64,000 bases of DNA from positions 434,001-498,000 of the forward strand of contig NZ_PVBQ01000001.1 in assembly GCF_002980525.1 (NCBI RefSeq), written 5' to 3'. The DNA is from Sphingobacterium haloxyli. Its GTDB lineage: Bacteria; Bacteroidota; Bacteroidia; Sphingobacteriales; Sphingobacteriaceae. Under the pieces are notes generated by a model. It did not search any database and was not told where the DNA came from. It saw nothing but the letters and a program-made list of their open reading frames with translations. The translations under genes and the position numbers were made by a program. How positions within the stretch are numbered: the stretch's first letter is position 1; each line of letters opens with the position of its first letter. Shown in pieces: positions 45,810-54,476 of the stretch.

Positions 45810-47420
45810 TTATTCTTGTGTAAAACCTCCTATTTTCTTAACCTTTTCTTCAAAACTATCACTATCCAAAAGTGCCTTCCCCTTCACTTTACTCTTATAG
45901 TTATAAATAGTTTGCATAGAATAGCGAAGAAAAGTCGCGATTTGATTTACGTCTGTTATCCCCAAACGTATAAGTGCAAAAATACGAAGTTCTGTATTCA
46001 GCTGATGCCTCTTTAGATCATAACGCTCGTCCTCTTTCAGGAGACTATTAAATTCCTCTACAAAGGAAGGATAAACCTCAAAAAATGTTTTATCAAAATC
46101 ATGGTATAATGCTTCGGTATCCCGTTCAAAAACAAGATTGGAGGAACTTAATTTTTGTAGATCTTCGATTTGCCCCGCCTTTATCTTTCGATGAACATAT
46201 TTCCTATATTCTTCCAGTTTATCTAAATAAACAGCACACTGATTAATATAATATCCGATATAGCGCTCACGTATAAGATTAGCCTCATCCAATTTTTGAT
46301 TGACAGATACAAGCTGATTATTGATAGTTTTCAGATTTTTTCTGGCTTTAGACACCATTCTCATCTGTTTATATAAAAAATAAAGTGTCACGATCAAAAC
46401 GACAACAAAAACACTGATTGTTAGTGCATACAATCGTAGATTTTTCTTTTGTTGCTCAATTTTCGCCAAATAAGTTGCTTCTATAATAGGATGGACCTTG
46501 GCAATAACGGCATTCCTAAAACGTGAATTATAAAAATTGGCATCTTCCAAAGACGCCTGTACGTAGTTAAACGCCCGATCCACATCTCCTTTCTCATATT
46601 GAAAAATAGCTAAAGCCAATAAAGATTCGTTTTCCTTCACAGCCAATTGCACATCGGTTATCGCTGCCAGGAGCAGGTATTTTTCTTCGAGTGCTACATT
46701 CCCCAGTTCTTTGAACACCATGGCCAGGCCCATGGCAGACATCGCGTATCCATGTGTATGCGGTGCTACCTTTGCAAACAGCTCCAACTGTATCTCTGAC
46801 GACTCTTGGTATGCTTCTTCTGCTTTCAACTTAAACGATTTCTCTTTTAGGTACATGTCGCTACCCTGGTCTAACAAATTCATCAGCGAATCCCGATAAC
46901 GTCTATTCTCCGAAAGGTATAATTTTTCATAGGTCCGGTTATCCATATACTTTATCAGATTTTCGTTATAGCGGATATAGCCCCAACAATACGACACCTT
47001 GAGATAGGATGGCAGCTTTTGGTAATCCATAGATTCCAAAACCTCTCGCGCGGGAGAAAACAAACCGGATAAGGACAATACGAATGCCTGTTTTAATTTA
47101 CTATTCTGGAAATATTCCTCGTTTTCCAAAGCCTGTGCTACCGCAATGTTTCGTTCCACATAAGCTAAGGCAGAATCGCATTTAAAAGATTGGTATTCCG
47201 ATATAATTTCATCATTAAGACGAAACCGATCTTCTAAAGCAGTTGTTTTATGGAGTTTCTTTTTGATACTTTCAATATACGCTTCTTTTTTTGTGGTGTA
47301 TTCCTTGCGATTAATGATCATCTTATCCAAGATACCCAATAGTGAGTCAGTCTCACTCATACTATAAATGTTCGCTACAGAAAATAAGAAAAAAAATACG
47401 GTTAGTAATGTCTTTTTCAC
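45810..47420 (-). CDS. SusR-like membrane-bound transcriptional regulator (DUF6377-type)
   Basis: A 536-residue one-component sensor. The start chosen is the GTG at 47420, which gives a signal-like N-terminus (MKKTLLTVFFFLFSVANIYS); the frame is open 99 bases further upstream but without a sensible signal. Residues about 20-325 are TPR-like helices likely in the periplasm, 330-350 are a membrane span (LYALTISVFVVVLIVTLYFL), then a basic linker/coiled coil, and a C-terminal helix-turn-helix at about 485-514 (TDVNQIATFLRYSMQTIYNY). This architecture is that of SusR, which activates the starch locus in Bacteroides when it senses oligosaccharide. Its position upstream of the locus in the same direction makes it the probable activator. 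Confidence 0.8.
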   Translation of the reverse strand: MKKTLLTVFFFLFSVANIYSMSETDSLLGILDKMIINRKEYTTKKEAYIESIKKKLHKTTALEDRFRLNDEIISEYQSFKCDSALAYVERNIAVAQALENEEYFQNSKLKQAFVLSLSGLFSPAREVLESMDYQKLPSYLKVSYCWGYIRYNENLIKYMDNRTYEKLYLSENRRYRDSLMNLLDQGSDMYLKEKSFKLKAEEAYQESSEIQLELFAKVAPHTHGYAMSAMGLAMVFKELGNVALEEKYLLLAAITDVQLAVKENESLLALAIFQYEKGDVDRAFNYVQASLEDANFYNSRFRNAVIAKVHPIIEATYLAKIEQQKKNLRLYALTISVFVVVLIVTLYFLYKQMRMVSKARKNLKTINNQLVSVNQKLDEANLIRERYIGYYINQCAVYLDKLEEYRKYVHRKIKAGQIEDLQKLSSSNLVFERDTEALYHDFDKTFFEVYPSFVEEFNSLLKEDERYDLKRHQLNTELRIFALIRLGITDVNQIATFLRYSMQTIYNYKSKVKGKALLDSDSFEEKVKKIGGFTQE

Positions 47421-47499
47421 ATCTAAATATGTAATAATAATTAAAGGCCAGTTTGCGTGAAAGGCAGTACAATATAAGCGAAATGCATAGACAAACCAA

Positions 47500-47526
47500 A
47501 TACGGTGTGGAATATCCACACCGTAT
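47500..47526. promoter_or_regulatory. Inverted repeat upstream of the SusR-like regulator
   Basis: ATACGGTGTGGA (47500-47511), three-base spacer ATA, TCCACACCGTAT (47515-47526): a perfect 12-bp inverted repeat 80-106 bp upstream of the regulator's start. The 10-base half CACACCGTAT recurs exactly at 45521-45530, close to the start of the first glycan-locus gene. It may be a regulator binding site, possibly autoregulatory, or a hairpin. Confidence 0.45.
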
Positions 47527-47908
47527 CGTTCCCCGATATCGGCATCTTTCTTGAAAAAAGTAATTATCGGATCTATCCATAAGTTCCTCCAAAAAATATA
47601 AATTCACCCATTCTTCATCTTTTATTAGCGCATAAAAAAGCCAATTGATTCAGACACAGAGCCAATGAAAAATAAGTCAAAATATCGTCAGCTTTTTACT
47701 TGTTTGAGCGATATCATTTTCAGCGAATCCTGCTGTAAATTTTTGTCTATAAAAGCAATTTTAAAGTTATCAACATTTAAATCATCAACTACAAATCAGC
47801 ATTTTACACAAAAAAACAAGCTAGGAACGCGGTTTATTCGTTCTATCTATTCGCCATGTGGAAAAGTATCACTACCGCTCAGAATTAAAATGTTGGATAT
47901 TTGTTTTG

Positions 47909-47971
47909 CTTGAGATGCAGACCTGCCTCAAGTCTCGTGTTTTTAACTTCTTGGAGATGTCAATCATCTCC
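47909..47971 (+). promoter_or_regulatory. Two leader hairpins before the nrd operon
   Basis: Hairpin 1: CTTGAG (47909-47914) pairs with CTCAAG (47927-47932), extended inside by GCA/TGC across a two-base bulge. Hairpin 2: GGAGATG (47953-47959) pairs with CATCTCC (47965-47971), loop TCAAT, ending 22 bases before the NrdH-like start. They suggest a structured 5' leader. The motifs of a cobalamin riboswitch, which precedes some nucleotide reductase genes, were not recognised. Confidence 0.35.
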
Positions 47972-47993
47972 GCAAATTTAAACTTACAACAAC

Positions 47994-48227
47994 ATGGCAA
48001 GAATCATTAAGTTCGAAAAAAATGACTGTGCGCCATGCGCACAAGTGTCCGCCTTCTTAGACAACAGAGGGATCCCATACGAAACCATTAACCCGTTCGA
48101 CCAACCTGATCTAGCTGCTAAGTTTAAAATCAGAACGGTTCCTACGGTTCTGGTCCTCGACAACGAAGAAGTACAACAGCGCATCATCGGTTTCAAACCC
48201 GAAGAGTTGGCGTCTATAGCCCTTTAA
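47994..48227 (+). CDS. Thioredoxin/glutaredoxin-like redoxin of the nrd operon (NrdH-like)
   Basis: A 77-residue small redoxin with the active-site CAPC (C12, C15) and the thioredoxin-fold cis-proline in RTVPTVLV. It likely donates electrons to the class Ib ribonucleotide reductase encoded downstream, as NrdH does; the CAPC motif differs from the common CVQC of NrdH and resembles the thioredoxin-like proteins found in some Firmicutes nrdIEF operons. It is first in the operon, 25 bp before nrdI. Confidence 0.85.
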   Translation: MARIIKFEKNDCAPCAQVSAFLDNRGIPYETINPFDQPDLAAKFKIRTVPTVLVLDNEEVQQRIIGFKPEELASIAL

Positions 48228-48252
48228 TTGTTTTACCCTAACGGAGCGAGAT

Positions 48253-48660
48253 ATGGTCCATCTATATTACGATTCAAAAACTGGAAATGTCCAGCGCTTT
48301 ATTAACAAAGTTATCCAAATAACCGGATGGCAAGCGCATAAGATTGAAGAAAGCTTGGAAATCCAAGAATCTGGGCACTTGGTTACTTATACGACCAAGT
48401 TAGGATCTATGCCGGAAAAAACGAAGATGTTTATGGATAACCATGCGGAAAAAATCTATTCCGTGACCTCAAGCGGTAACAGAAACTGGGGAAGAAACTT
48501 TGGGTTAGCAGCCGACAAGGTATCCGAAGATTACGATATTCCACTCGCCATGAAATTCGAACTTTCTGGCACCATGGAAGATATCAATCAATTTATTGAA
48601 ATTATAAAACACCAATACAATGATAGCAAACGAGGTAGCAAAAAATTGGATATTGCTTAA
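48253..48660 (+). CDS. nrdI: Ribonucleotide reductase assembly flavoprotein NrdI
   Basis: A flavodoxin-like protein that supplies an oxidant to assemble the dimanganese-tyrosyl radical cofactor of NrdF. The FMN phosphate loop is near the N-terminus (YYDSKTGNVQRF), and the C-terminal RNWGRNFGLAADKVSEDY stretch matches the family. Length (135 residues) is normal. Its 3' end overlaps the nrdE start by 41 bases in another frame. Confidence 0.94.
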   Translation: MVHLYYDSKTGNVQRFINKVIQITGWQAHKIEESLEIQESGHLVTYTTKLGSMPEKTKMFMDNHAEKIYSVTSSGNRNWGRNFGLAADKVSEDYDIPLAMKFELSGTMEDINQFIEIIKHQYNDSKRGSKKLDIA

Positions 48661-50725
48661 TAACGAAATCATGATTAAGCATGATGAGGAGTACAGCTTG
48701 CATAAAGACAAAGAAGCTGTACGTGCCTATTTCTTGGAACATGTAAACAAGAATACGGTTTTCTTTTACACGTTAAAAGAAAAGATTGATTACCTAATTG
48801 AGCACAACTATTATATCAATTTCTACGAGTGGTTCACCTTCGAAGAAATGGAACAAGTGTACAACTATGTACATGCGAAGAAATTCCGCTTCCAATCGTT
48901 CATGGCAGCGTTTAAGTTCTTCCAGAGCTACGCATTACGTGACGACACAGGCGAAAAATTCTTAGAGCGCTATGAAGACCGCGTGGTTGCCGTGGCACTT
49001 TTCCTTGCTCGGGAAGAAGGTGTACAAAAAGCTATCGAGTATGCCGAGATCATGATCAATCAAGAATATCAACCTGCTACCCCGACATTCTTGAACGCTG
49101 GGAAAAAACGTTCTGGCGAATTGGTATCTTGTTTCTTAGATGAGATTGGTGACAACCTAAACGGTATCGGCTATGCGGTCGACTCCGCCATGAAGCTATC
49201 TTCTATCGGTGGTGGTGTTTCCTTTAACATTTCCAAAATCCGGGCCCGCGGAGAAGCTATCAAAGGTGTGGATGGCCGTGCCGGGGGTGTTCTTCCTATT
49301 ATGAAAATCATGGAAGATACGTTCTCCTATGCCAATCAACTGGGGCAACGCCCGGGTGCAGGGGCCGTCTACCTCAATATCTTTCACGCCGACATCGAAG
49401 AATTTCTGGATTGTAAAAAAATCAATGTCGACGAGAAGGTACGTATAAAATCGCTTTCTATAGGCATCATCGTTCCAGATAAATTTATGGAGATGGCCGA
49501 AAAAGACGAACCATGCTACCTCATTTATCCGCATACCGTAATGCAGGAATACGGCAAATACCTAGACGATATGGATATGGATAAGATGTATGATGAATTA
49601 ATTACCAATCCAAACGTCAAAAAGAAAAAAGTTAATGCGCGCCACTTACTGGTACGTATTGCTCAAATTCAAAAGGAATCCGGTTACCCGTACATTTTCT
49701 TCAAGGAGAATACCAATAGAGTACATGCCCTAAACGGAATTGGCCAAGTGAAATTCTCTAACCTATGTACCGAGATTATGCAGGTTTCCGAAGTTTCGGA
49801 TATTGAGATTTATGGCAGGGAAGACACCATCCGCTACGGTATATCTTGTAACCTCGGGTCACTCAACATCGCTACCGTAATGGACAACAAACGCATTAAA
49901 GAAGCGGTGAAAACGGCAACACGTGCCCTAACGGTAGTAACAGATGTGACAGACATCGAAATGGTTCCTTCCATCGCTAAGGCCAATAGGGAACTACACT
50001 CGGTCGGACTAGGAGCTATGAACCTACATGGCTTTTTGGCGAAGAGCTTCATAATGTATGAGTCAACGGAAGCGCTAGACTTTGCCAACACATTCTTCAT
50101 GATGATGAACTACTATTCTTTGGAAGCTTCTATGGAAATTGCCAAAGAACGTGGTAAAACATTCGTAGGCTTCGAGAAATCAGCTTACGCAGATGGCACT
50201 TATTTCGACAAATATACATCGCAAGACTACGCGCCGACCACCGACAAGGTCAAAGAGTTGTTTGAAGGTGTTCATGTACCAACAAGACAAGATTGGGAAA
50301 ACTTAAAAGGACAAATACAAGAGCATGGTATCTATCACGCGTATCGTCTAGCTATCGCACCAAACCAATCTACTTCCTATATCATGAACGCGACTGCTTC
50401 AGTTATGCCGGTAGTGGATATTATTGAGGTACGGGAGTATGGCGACAGTACGACCTATTATCCGATGCCTTATTTAACAAATGACAATTATTTCTACTTC
50501 AAGTCGGCATACGACATGGATCAATTCAAGGTGTTGAAATTAATTTCGGTCATCCAGCGTCATATTGACCAAGGAGTATCCACCATCCTTCACACCAACT
50601 CGAAAGATTCGACAAGAGATCTAGCGAAATACTACATCTATGCACATAAACTTGGTTTGAAATCGCTGTACTATACACGTACACGTAAATCAACTGTAGA
50701 AGAGTGTATTTCCTGCTCTGCGTAA
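48620..50725 (+). CDS. nrdE: Class Ib ribonucleoside-diphosphate reductase, large subunit NrdE
   Basis: Reduces ribonucleoside diphosphates to deoxy forms. The 701-residue length fits class Ib, which lacks the N-terminal ATP cone of NrdA. Active-site elements are SCFLDEIGD (redox cysteine), NLCTEI (Asn/Cys/Glu catalytic triad) and CNLGSLNI (partner cysteine), and the C-terminal CISC pair (C696, C699) accepts electrons from the redoxin. The start at 48620, inside nrdI, is supported because VAKNWILLNNEIMI matches the N-terminus of Firmicutes NrdE. It is followed by nrdF after 89 bp. Confidence 0.96.
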   Translation: MIANEVAKNWILLNNEIMIKHDEEYSLHKDKEAVRAYFLEHVNKNTVFFYTLKEKIDYLIEHNYYINFYEWFTFEEMEQVYNYVHAKKFRFQSFMAAFKFFQSYALRDDTGEKFLERYEDRVVAVALFLAREEGVQKAIEYAEIMINQEYQPATPTFLNAGKKRSGELVSCFLDEIGDNLNGIGYAVDSAMKLSSIGGGVSFNISKIRARGEAIKGVDGRAGGVLPIMKIMEDTFSYANQLGQRPGAGAVYLNIFHADIEEFLDCKKINVDEKVRIKSLSIGIIVPDKFMEMAEKDEPCYLIYPHTVMQEYGKYLDDMDMDKMYDELITNPNVKKKKVNARHLLVRIAQIQKESGYPYIFFKENTNRVHALNGIGQVKFSNLCTEIMQVSEVSDIEIYGREDTIRYGISCNLGSLNIATVMDNKRIKEAVKTATRALTVVTDVTDIEMVPSIAKANRELHSVGLGAMNLHGFLAKSFIMYESTEALDFANTFFMMMNYYSLEASMEIAKERGKTFVGFEKSAYADGTYFDKYTSQDYAPTTDKVKELFEGVHVPTRQDWENLKGQIQEHGIYHAYRLAIAPNQSTSYIMNATASVMPVVDIIEVREYGDSTTYYPMPYLTNDNYFYFKSAYDMDQFKVLKLISVIQRHIDQGVSTILHTNSKDSTRDLAKYYIYAHKLGLKSLYYTRTRKSTVEECISCSA

Positions 50726-50814
50726 TTAGTGACTAGGCAAGGATCGAGAAGTAAAGACAAAAGGAATAAAGAACAAGGACTGAGCACTGACAACGGTCCA
50801 CTGAAGATTTAACG

Positions 50815-51798
50815 ATGAAACAATATAAAGCGGTAAACTGGAACACCCCTGAAAACGATTATGTGTTGATGTTCTGGGAACAAAATATCAAACAATTCTG
50901 GATTGATACGGAATATATCCCTTCCAAAGACATCGACAGCTGGAAAGGATTGAGTTGGGACATGAAAGAGTGCTATAAGAAGGCGCTTGGTGGGCTAACC
51001 CTATTAGATACGCTCCAAAGCCATACAGGTATGCCCAAAATCATCGACCATATCGATTCTTTGCAGAATAAAGCGGTGTTGTCCTATATGTGTATGATGG
51101 AAGCCATACATGCAAAATCATATTCCACTATTTTCACGACGGTATCCACGACAAACGAAATTAATGATGTATTCGGCTGGGTAAAAGAAAACAAGTTCCT
51201 ACAATACAAAGCCGCAACTATCGATAAGTATTATCGTGCCATCGACAAGGAAAAAATTTCTGATGAGGAACTCTTCATGGCGCTTGGCGCATCGGTGCTA
51301 TTAGAATCTTTCTTATTCTATTCGGGCTTCTTCTTACCGCTTTGGCTATGTGGCCAAGGCCAAATGGTAGCTTCCGCAGATATAATCAAAAAGATCATTG
51401 CAGATGAGTCCATTCACGGCGTATTTGTTGGTTTGATGGCACAAGAGGTATTCGCCAAGCTTCCGAACAAGGAAGAGGTGAAAGCACGTTTCTTGAATCT
51501 GTTGAATGACCTGTATGAAAACGAGATTAAGTATACCGAAGAATTGTACACCGTCGTGGGCTTAACGGCAGAAGTGAAGGAGTATGTACGTTACAATGGA
51601 AACAAAGCGTTAATGAACTTGGGCTTCGACCCTATTTTTGAAGTTAAGCAGGTGAATCCCATTGTATTGAATGGGTTAAATACAGAAACCACGCAGCATG
51701 ATTTCTTTTCGAAAAAATCTACCAACTACGAGAAAGCCATGGAGATTGTTCATTTAAAAGATGATGATTTCAAAATGGACGTCTCGCTGGAAGTATAG
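50815..51798 (+). CDS. nrdF: Class Ib ribonucleoside-diphosphate reductase, small subunit NrdF
   Basis: Radical-bearing subunit of the class Ib enzyme. The metal ligands and tyrosine are visible: EAIHAKSYSTIF (Glu, His, Tyr), ESFLFYSGF (Glu) and ADESIHGVFVG (Glu, His). The 327-residue length is normal. Presence of NrdI upstream indicates a Mn2-tyrosyl cofactor. It ends the operon and is followed by a clear terminator. Confidence 0.96.
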   Translation: MKQYKAVNWNTPENDYVLMFWEQNIKQFWIDTEYIPSKDIDSWKGLSWDMKECYKKALGGLTLLDTLQSHTGMPKIIDHIDSLQNKAVLSYMCMMEAIHAKSYSTIFTTVSTTNEINDVFGWVKENKFLQYKAATIDKYYRAIDKEKISDEELFMALGASVLLESFLFYSGFFLPLWLCGQGQMVASADIIKKIIADESIHGVFVGLMAQEVFAKLPNKEEVKARFLNLLNDLYENEIKYTEELYTVVGLTAEVKEYVRYNGNKALMNLGFDPIFEVKQVNPIVLNGLNTETTQHDFFSKKSTNYEKAMEIVHLKDDDFKMDVSLEV

Positions 51799-51829
51799 AA
51801 GTATAAAAATTAACAAACCGTATCTATTT

Positions 51830-51868
51830 AAATAAGCCTTTTTCAATATTGAAAAGGCTTATTTTTTT
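51830..51868 (+). terminator. Rho-independent terminator after nrdF
   Basis: AATAAGCCTTTTTCAAT pairs with ATTGAAAAGGCTTATT (one bulged T), followed by a run of seven T (51862-51868). It ends the nrd operon 31 bp after the nrdF stop. Confidence 0.88.
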
Positions 51869-52037
51869 ATCATCAATCGCCGCTACGCCCGTTAGTAACA
51901 GAGAACCAATATACTGGTAGGTAGCTCCCAAGTTAGCTTGTCACCTATAACAATTTCCTTATATTTCCTCTATAAAATTATTCTTCAATGGCAGAGGAGA
52001 GCGAAATAAATTCATTTCATATGCTCACGCAATTATA

Positions 52038-52068
52038 TTGCATATAAAATAGAATTTATTTAGGTTTG
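52038..52068 (+). promoter_or_regulatory. Bacteroidota-type promoter for the FAH-family gene
   Basis: TTG (52038-52040) is followed after exactly 20 bases by TAGGTTTG (52061-52068), an exact match to the -7 consensus TAnnTTTG. Transcription would begin near 52075, about 17 bases before the start codon. Confidence 0.65.
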
Positions 52069-52091
52069 CTACCAACACAATAGCAACATAT

Positions 52092-52703
52092 ATGAAGATT
52101 ATCGCGATAGGCAGAAATTATATCGATCACGCTAAAGAGTTAAATAATCCCGTTCCCGACAACCCGGTTATCTTTATGAAACCGGATACAGCATTATTAA
52201 AGGACAATAAAGACTTCTATTATCCGGAGTTCTCCAACGACGTGCACTATGAAGTCGAAGTAGTATTCCGTATCTGTAACGAGGGAAAGCATGTATCACC
52301 GAAGTTTGCGCATAAATACGTTGATGCAGTAGGTTTAGGCATTGATTTCACTGCACGTGATATCCAATCCATCCATAAAGAAAAAGGTCTGCCATGGGAG
52401 TTGGCAAAATCATTTGACTACTCTGCTGTTATCAGCCCACTTTTTCCAAAAGAAGACTTCCCTGACCTTAAAAACATCGCTTTTTCTTTAAAGAAGAACG
52501 GTGAAACGGTTCAATCAGGAAATACAAAAGATATGATTTTCGATATCGGTAATTTGATCGTATTCATCTCAAAATATATTACATTACGTAAAGGAGATCT
52601 TATCTATACGGGCACACCTGTGGGCGTTGGCCCTATTGCCGTAGGGGATAAATTTGAGGGATTTATACAGGATAATTCCGTATTCAGTTGCCAGGTAAAG
52701 TAA
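52092..52703 (+). CDS. Fumarylacetoacetate hydrolase family protein
   Basis: A 203-residue FAH-fold enzyme of the small acylpyruvase-like type. The metal-binding acidic residues are in HYEVEVVFRI (about 52-61) and GLGIDFTARD, and the conserved GDLIYTGTPVGVGP is near the C-terminus. Members hydrolyse acylpyruvates or decarboxylate oxaloacetate; substrate cannot be chosen from sequence. It has its own promoter and is followed after 37 bp by the M23 peptidase. Confidence 0.88.
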   Translation: MKIIAIGRNYIDHAKELNNPVPDNPVIFMKPDTALLKDNKDFYYPEFSNDVHYEVEVVFRICNEGKHVSPKFAHKYVDAVGLGIDFTARDIQSIHKEKGLPWELAKSFDYSAVISPLFPKEDFPDLKNIAFSLKKNGETVQSGNTKDMIFDIGNLIVFISKYITLRKGDLIYTGTPVGVGPIAVGDKFEGFIQDNSVFSCQVK

Positions 52704-52740
52704 CCATCCTTATAGGATAACTTGCCGTTAAAAACATGCT

Positions 52741-54471
52741 ATGAAAAAACACAGATTACTATATGCCTGTCTAGGCCTAGCCCTAAGCAGCATACAGGTG
52801 CAGGGACAACATAAAGACATCATAACCTCGCGCGAATATCCACAGGGGTATTTTCGTAATCCACTTAATGTAGCCATGGACGCGTCCGGCACTTTCGGTG
52901 AGCTGCGCTCCACACATTTTCATGCTGGCGACGATTATCGCACACAGCAACGTATTGGTTTGCCCTTACATGCGGCGGCAGAGGGTTATGTATCCCGTGT
53001 ACGTGTACAGATCGGCGGCGGTGGAAACTCCGTTTACATTGACCACCCGAATGGATATACCACAGTGTATTTGCACATGGACAAATTCAACGATGCACTG
53101 ACCAATATCGTCCGAGCCGAGCAACATAAGCAGCAACGATTCGATGTAGATATCCCTGTAGACCCCGGCGTGGTATCGCTCAAAAAAGGGCAATATATAG
53201 GTAACGCTGGCAATACAGGAGCTTCGGGCGGGCCTCACCTCCATTTTGAAATTCGCGACACCAAAACGCAACGTCCGCTCAACCCACAGCTATTCGGGTT
53301 ACGTTTCAACGACAGGTTCCTTCCTACAATCAACAATATCATGGTTTACGATTTGAACGATGATTTGTTTAACGAACATACCCCGCGCCGGGCTATGCAA
53401 GTAAAAGCAACCCGAAATGGCTTGTATACATTAGCACCAAACACACCTATTAAAGTAAACGGAAGATTCGGCTTGGGAATCAACACGATTGATCGACACC
53501 GAGCCGGCGGGTTCCGAAACGGTGTTTATTCTGTCGAACTCTTTATCGACGGGAAATCGATTTCCACTGTCGTATTTGAGGAACTTGACTTCAACACCTC
53601 TCGAGGGATACATTCCTATATTGATTATCCATATTGGCGTAAAACAAAAGCAAAAATTCAAAAAAGTTTCAAAGACCCGGGCAATCCTATTGAAATATTC
53701 AAGATTTTGGAAAATGAAGGTATTGTCTCCCTGCCAGACGATAAAATTTACGATGCAAAATATGTAGTTAAAGACATTGCAGGGAATTGCAGTGAATTGA
53801 ATTTTAAAATACAAAATGGCGCAGCTGCACAGACCGTTCACGGAAAACGTCATGGTGTTCAGTTATTCAAATACAACACAGAGAATACGTTTGAGAATGA
53901 AAATATTCAGATAAATATGCCGAAAGGTGTTCTATATGGAGATTTAGACTTCGTATACAGTACCGCTCCTAAACCCGCTGGCGGATACTCTTTGATCCAC
54001 CTCGTACACAATAACTTGACACCCTTATTCACTACGTATAACCTGCGCATTAAGCCGACCAATCTCCCTCCTCGTCTGGAGAGCAAGGCACTTCTGGCTT
54101 CTGTAGAAAATGGTTCGGAAGGCGGCAAGTTTGAAGATGGCTGGGTAACCGTAAACACACGCAATCTTGGGAGTTTCTACGTAGCTGTAGACACAGTGGC
54201 GCCTACAATCACACCTCGTAACTTGAGCAGTGGAAAAAATGTAAGTGCACAGACAAAAATAGATTTTACCGTTCGAGATAACTTTTCCGGCATTCAGTCT
54301 TTTAATGGCTATATAGATGATCGATGGGTACTAATGGAGTACGATCCCAAAAATAGGCATTTATGGCATACCTTTGATTCTTCCCTTACCAAAGGGCAAC
54401 ATACCTTTAAATTGATTGTGACAGACTGGAAAGACAACGAACAGGTATACGAAGTGAAATTTATTAGATAA
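52741..54471 (+). CDS. M23 family metallopeptidase (LytM domain) with long C-terminal extension
   Basis: A 576-residue secreted peptidase, probably acting on peptidoglycan peptides. A signal peptide ends at VQGQ. The zinc site is seen as H61 and D65 (HFHAGDD) and GGPHLHFEIRD about residues 162-172. The catalytic domain occupies only the first 200 residues; the remaining 370 are beta-rich, with an Ig-like end (DNFSGIQSFNGYIDD, QHTFKLIVTDWKDN). The extension may bind the cell envelope. Bcp follows after 5 bp. Confidence 0.88.
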   Translation: MKKHRLLYACLGLALSSIQVQGQHKDIITSREYPQGYFRNPLNVAMDASGTFGELRSTHFHAGDDYRTQQRIGLPLHAAAEGYVSRVRVQIGGGGNSVYIDHPNGYTTVYLHMDKFNDALTNIVRAEQHKQQRFDVDIPVDPGVVSLKKGQYIGNAGNTGASGGPHLHFEIRDTKTQRPLNPQLFGLRFNDRFLPTINNIMVYDLNDDLFNEHTPRRAMQVKATRNGLYTLAPNTPIKVNGRFGLGINTIDRHRAGGFRNGVYSVELFIDGKSISTVVFEELDFNTSRGIHSYIDYPYWRKTKAKIQKSFKDPGNPIEIFKILENEGIVSLPDDKIYDAKYVVKDIAGNCSELNFKIQNGAAAQTVHGKRHGVQLFKYNTENTFENENIQINMPKGVLYGDLDFVYSTAPKPAGGYSLIHLVHNNLTPLFTTYNLRIKPTNLPPRLESKALLASVENGSEGGKFEDGWVTVNTRNLGSFYVAVDTVAPTITPRNLSSGKNVSAQTKIDFTVRDNFSGIQSFNGYIDDRWVLMEYDPKNRHLWHTFDSSLTKGQHTFKLIVTDWKDNEQVYEVKFIR

Positions 54472-54476
54472 ATAAC

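Larger units (their letters stand above)
47421..47993. other. Divergent intergenic region between regulator and nrd operon
   Basis: A 573-bp AT-rich gap. It contains a 27-base inverted repeat (47500-47526) near the regulator, and two hairpins (47909-47932 and 47953-47971) just before the NrdH-like gene. A + strand open frame of 82 codons (47665-47913) has no recognisable product and atypical composition, so it is not called. No full consensus promoter was found on either strand; the closest to the nrd genes is GATATTTG at 47896-47903. Confidence 0.55.

Noticed and set aside
47665..47913. + strand open frame of 82 codons before the nrd operon
   Set aside because: No family resemblance, low-complexity composition and it runs through the first leader hairpin; treated as non-coding.
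47527..47993. Cobalamin riboswitch before the nrd operon
   Set aside because: The conserved B12-box sequence and surrounding helices were not found; only two simple hairpins are present.
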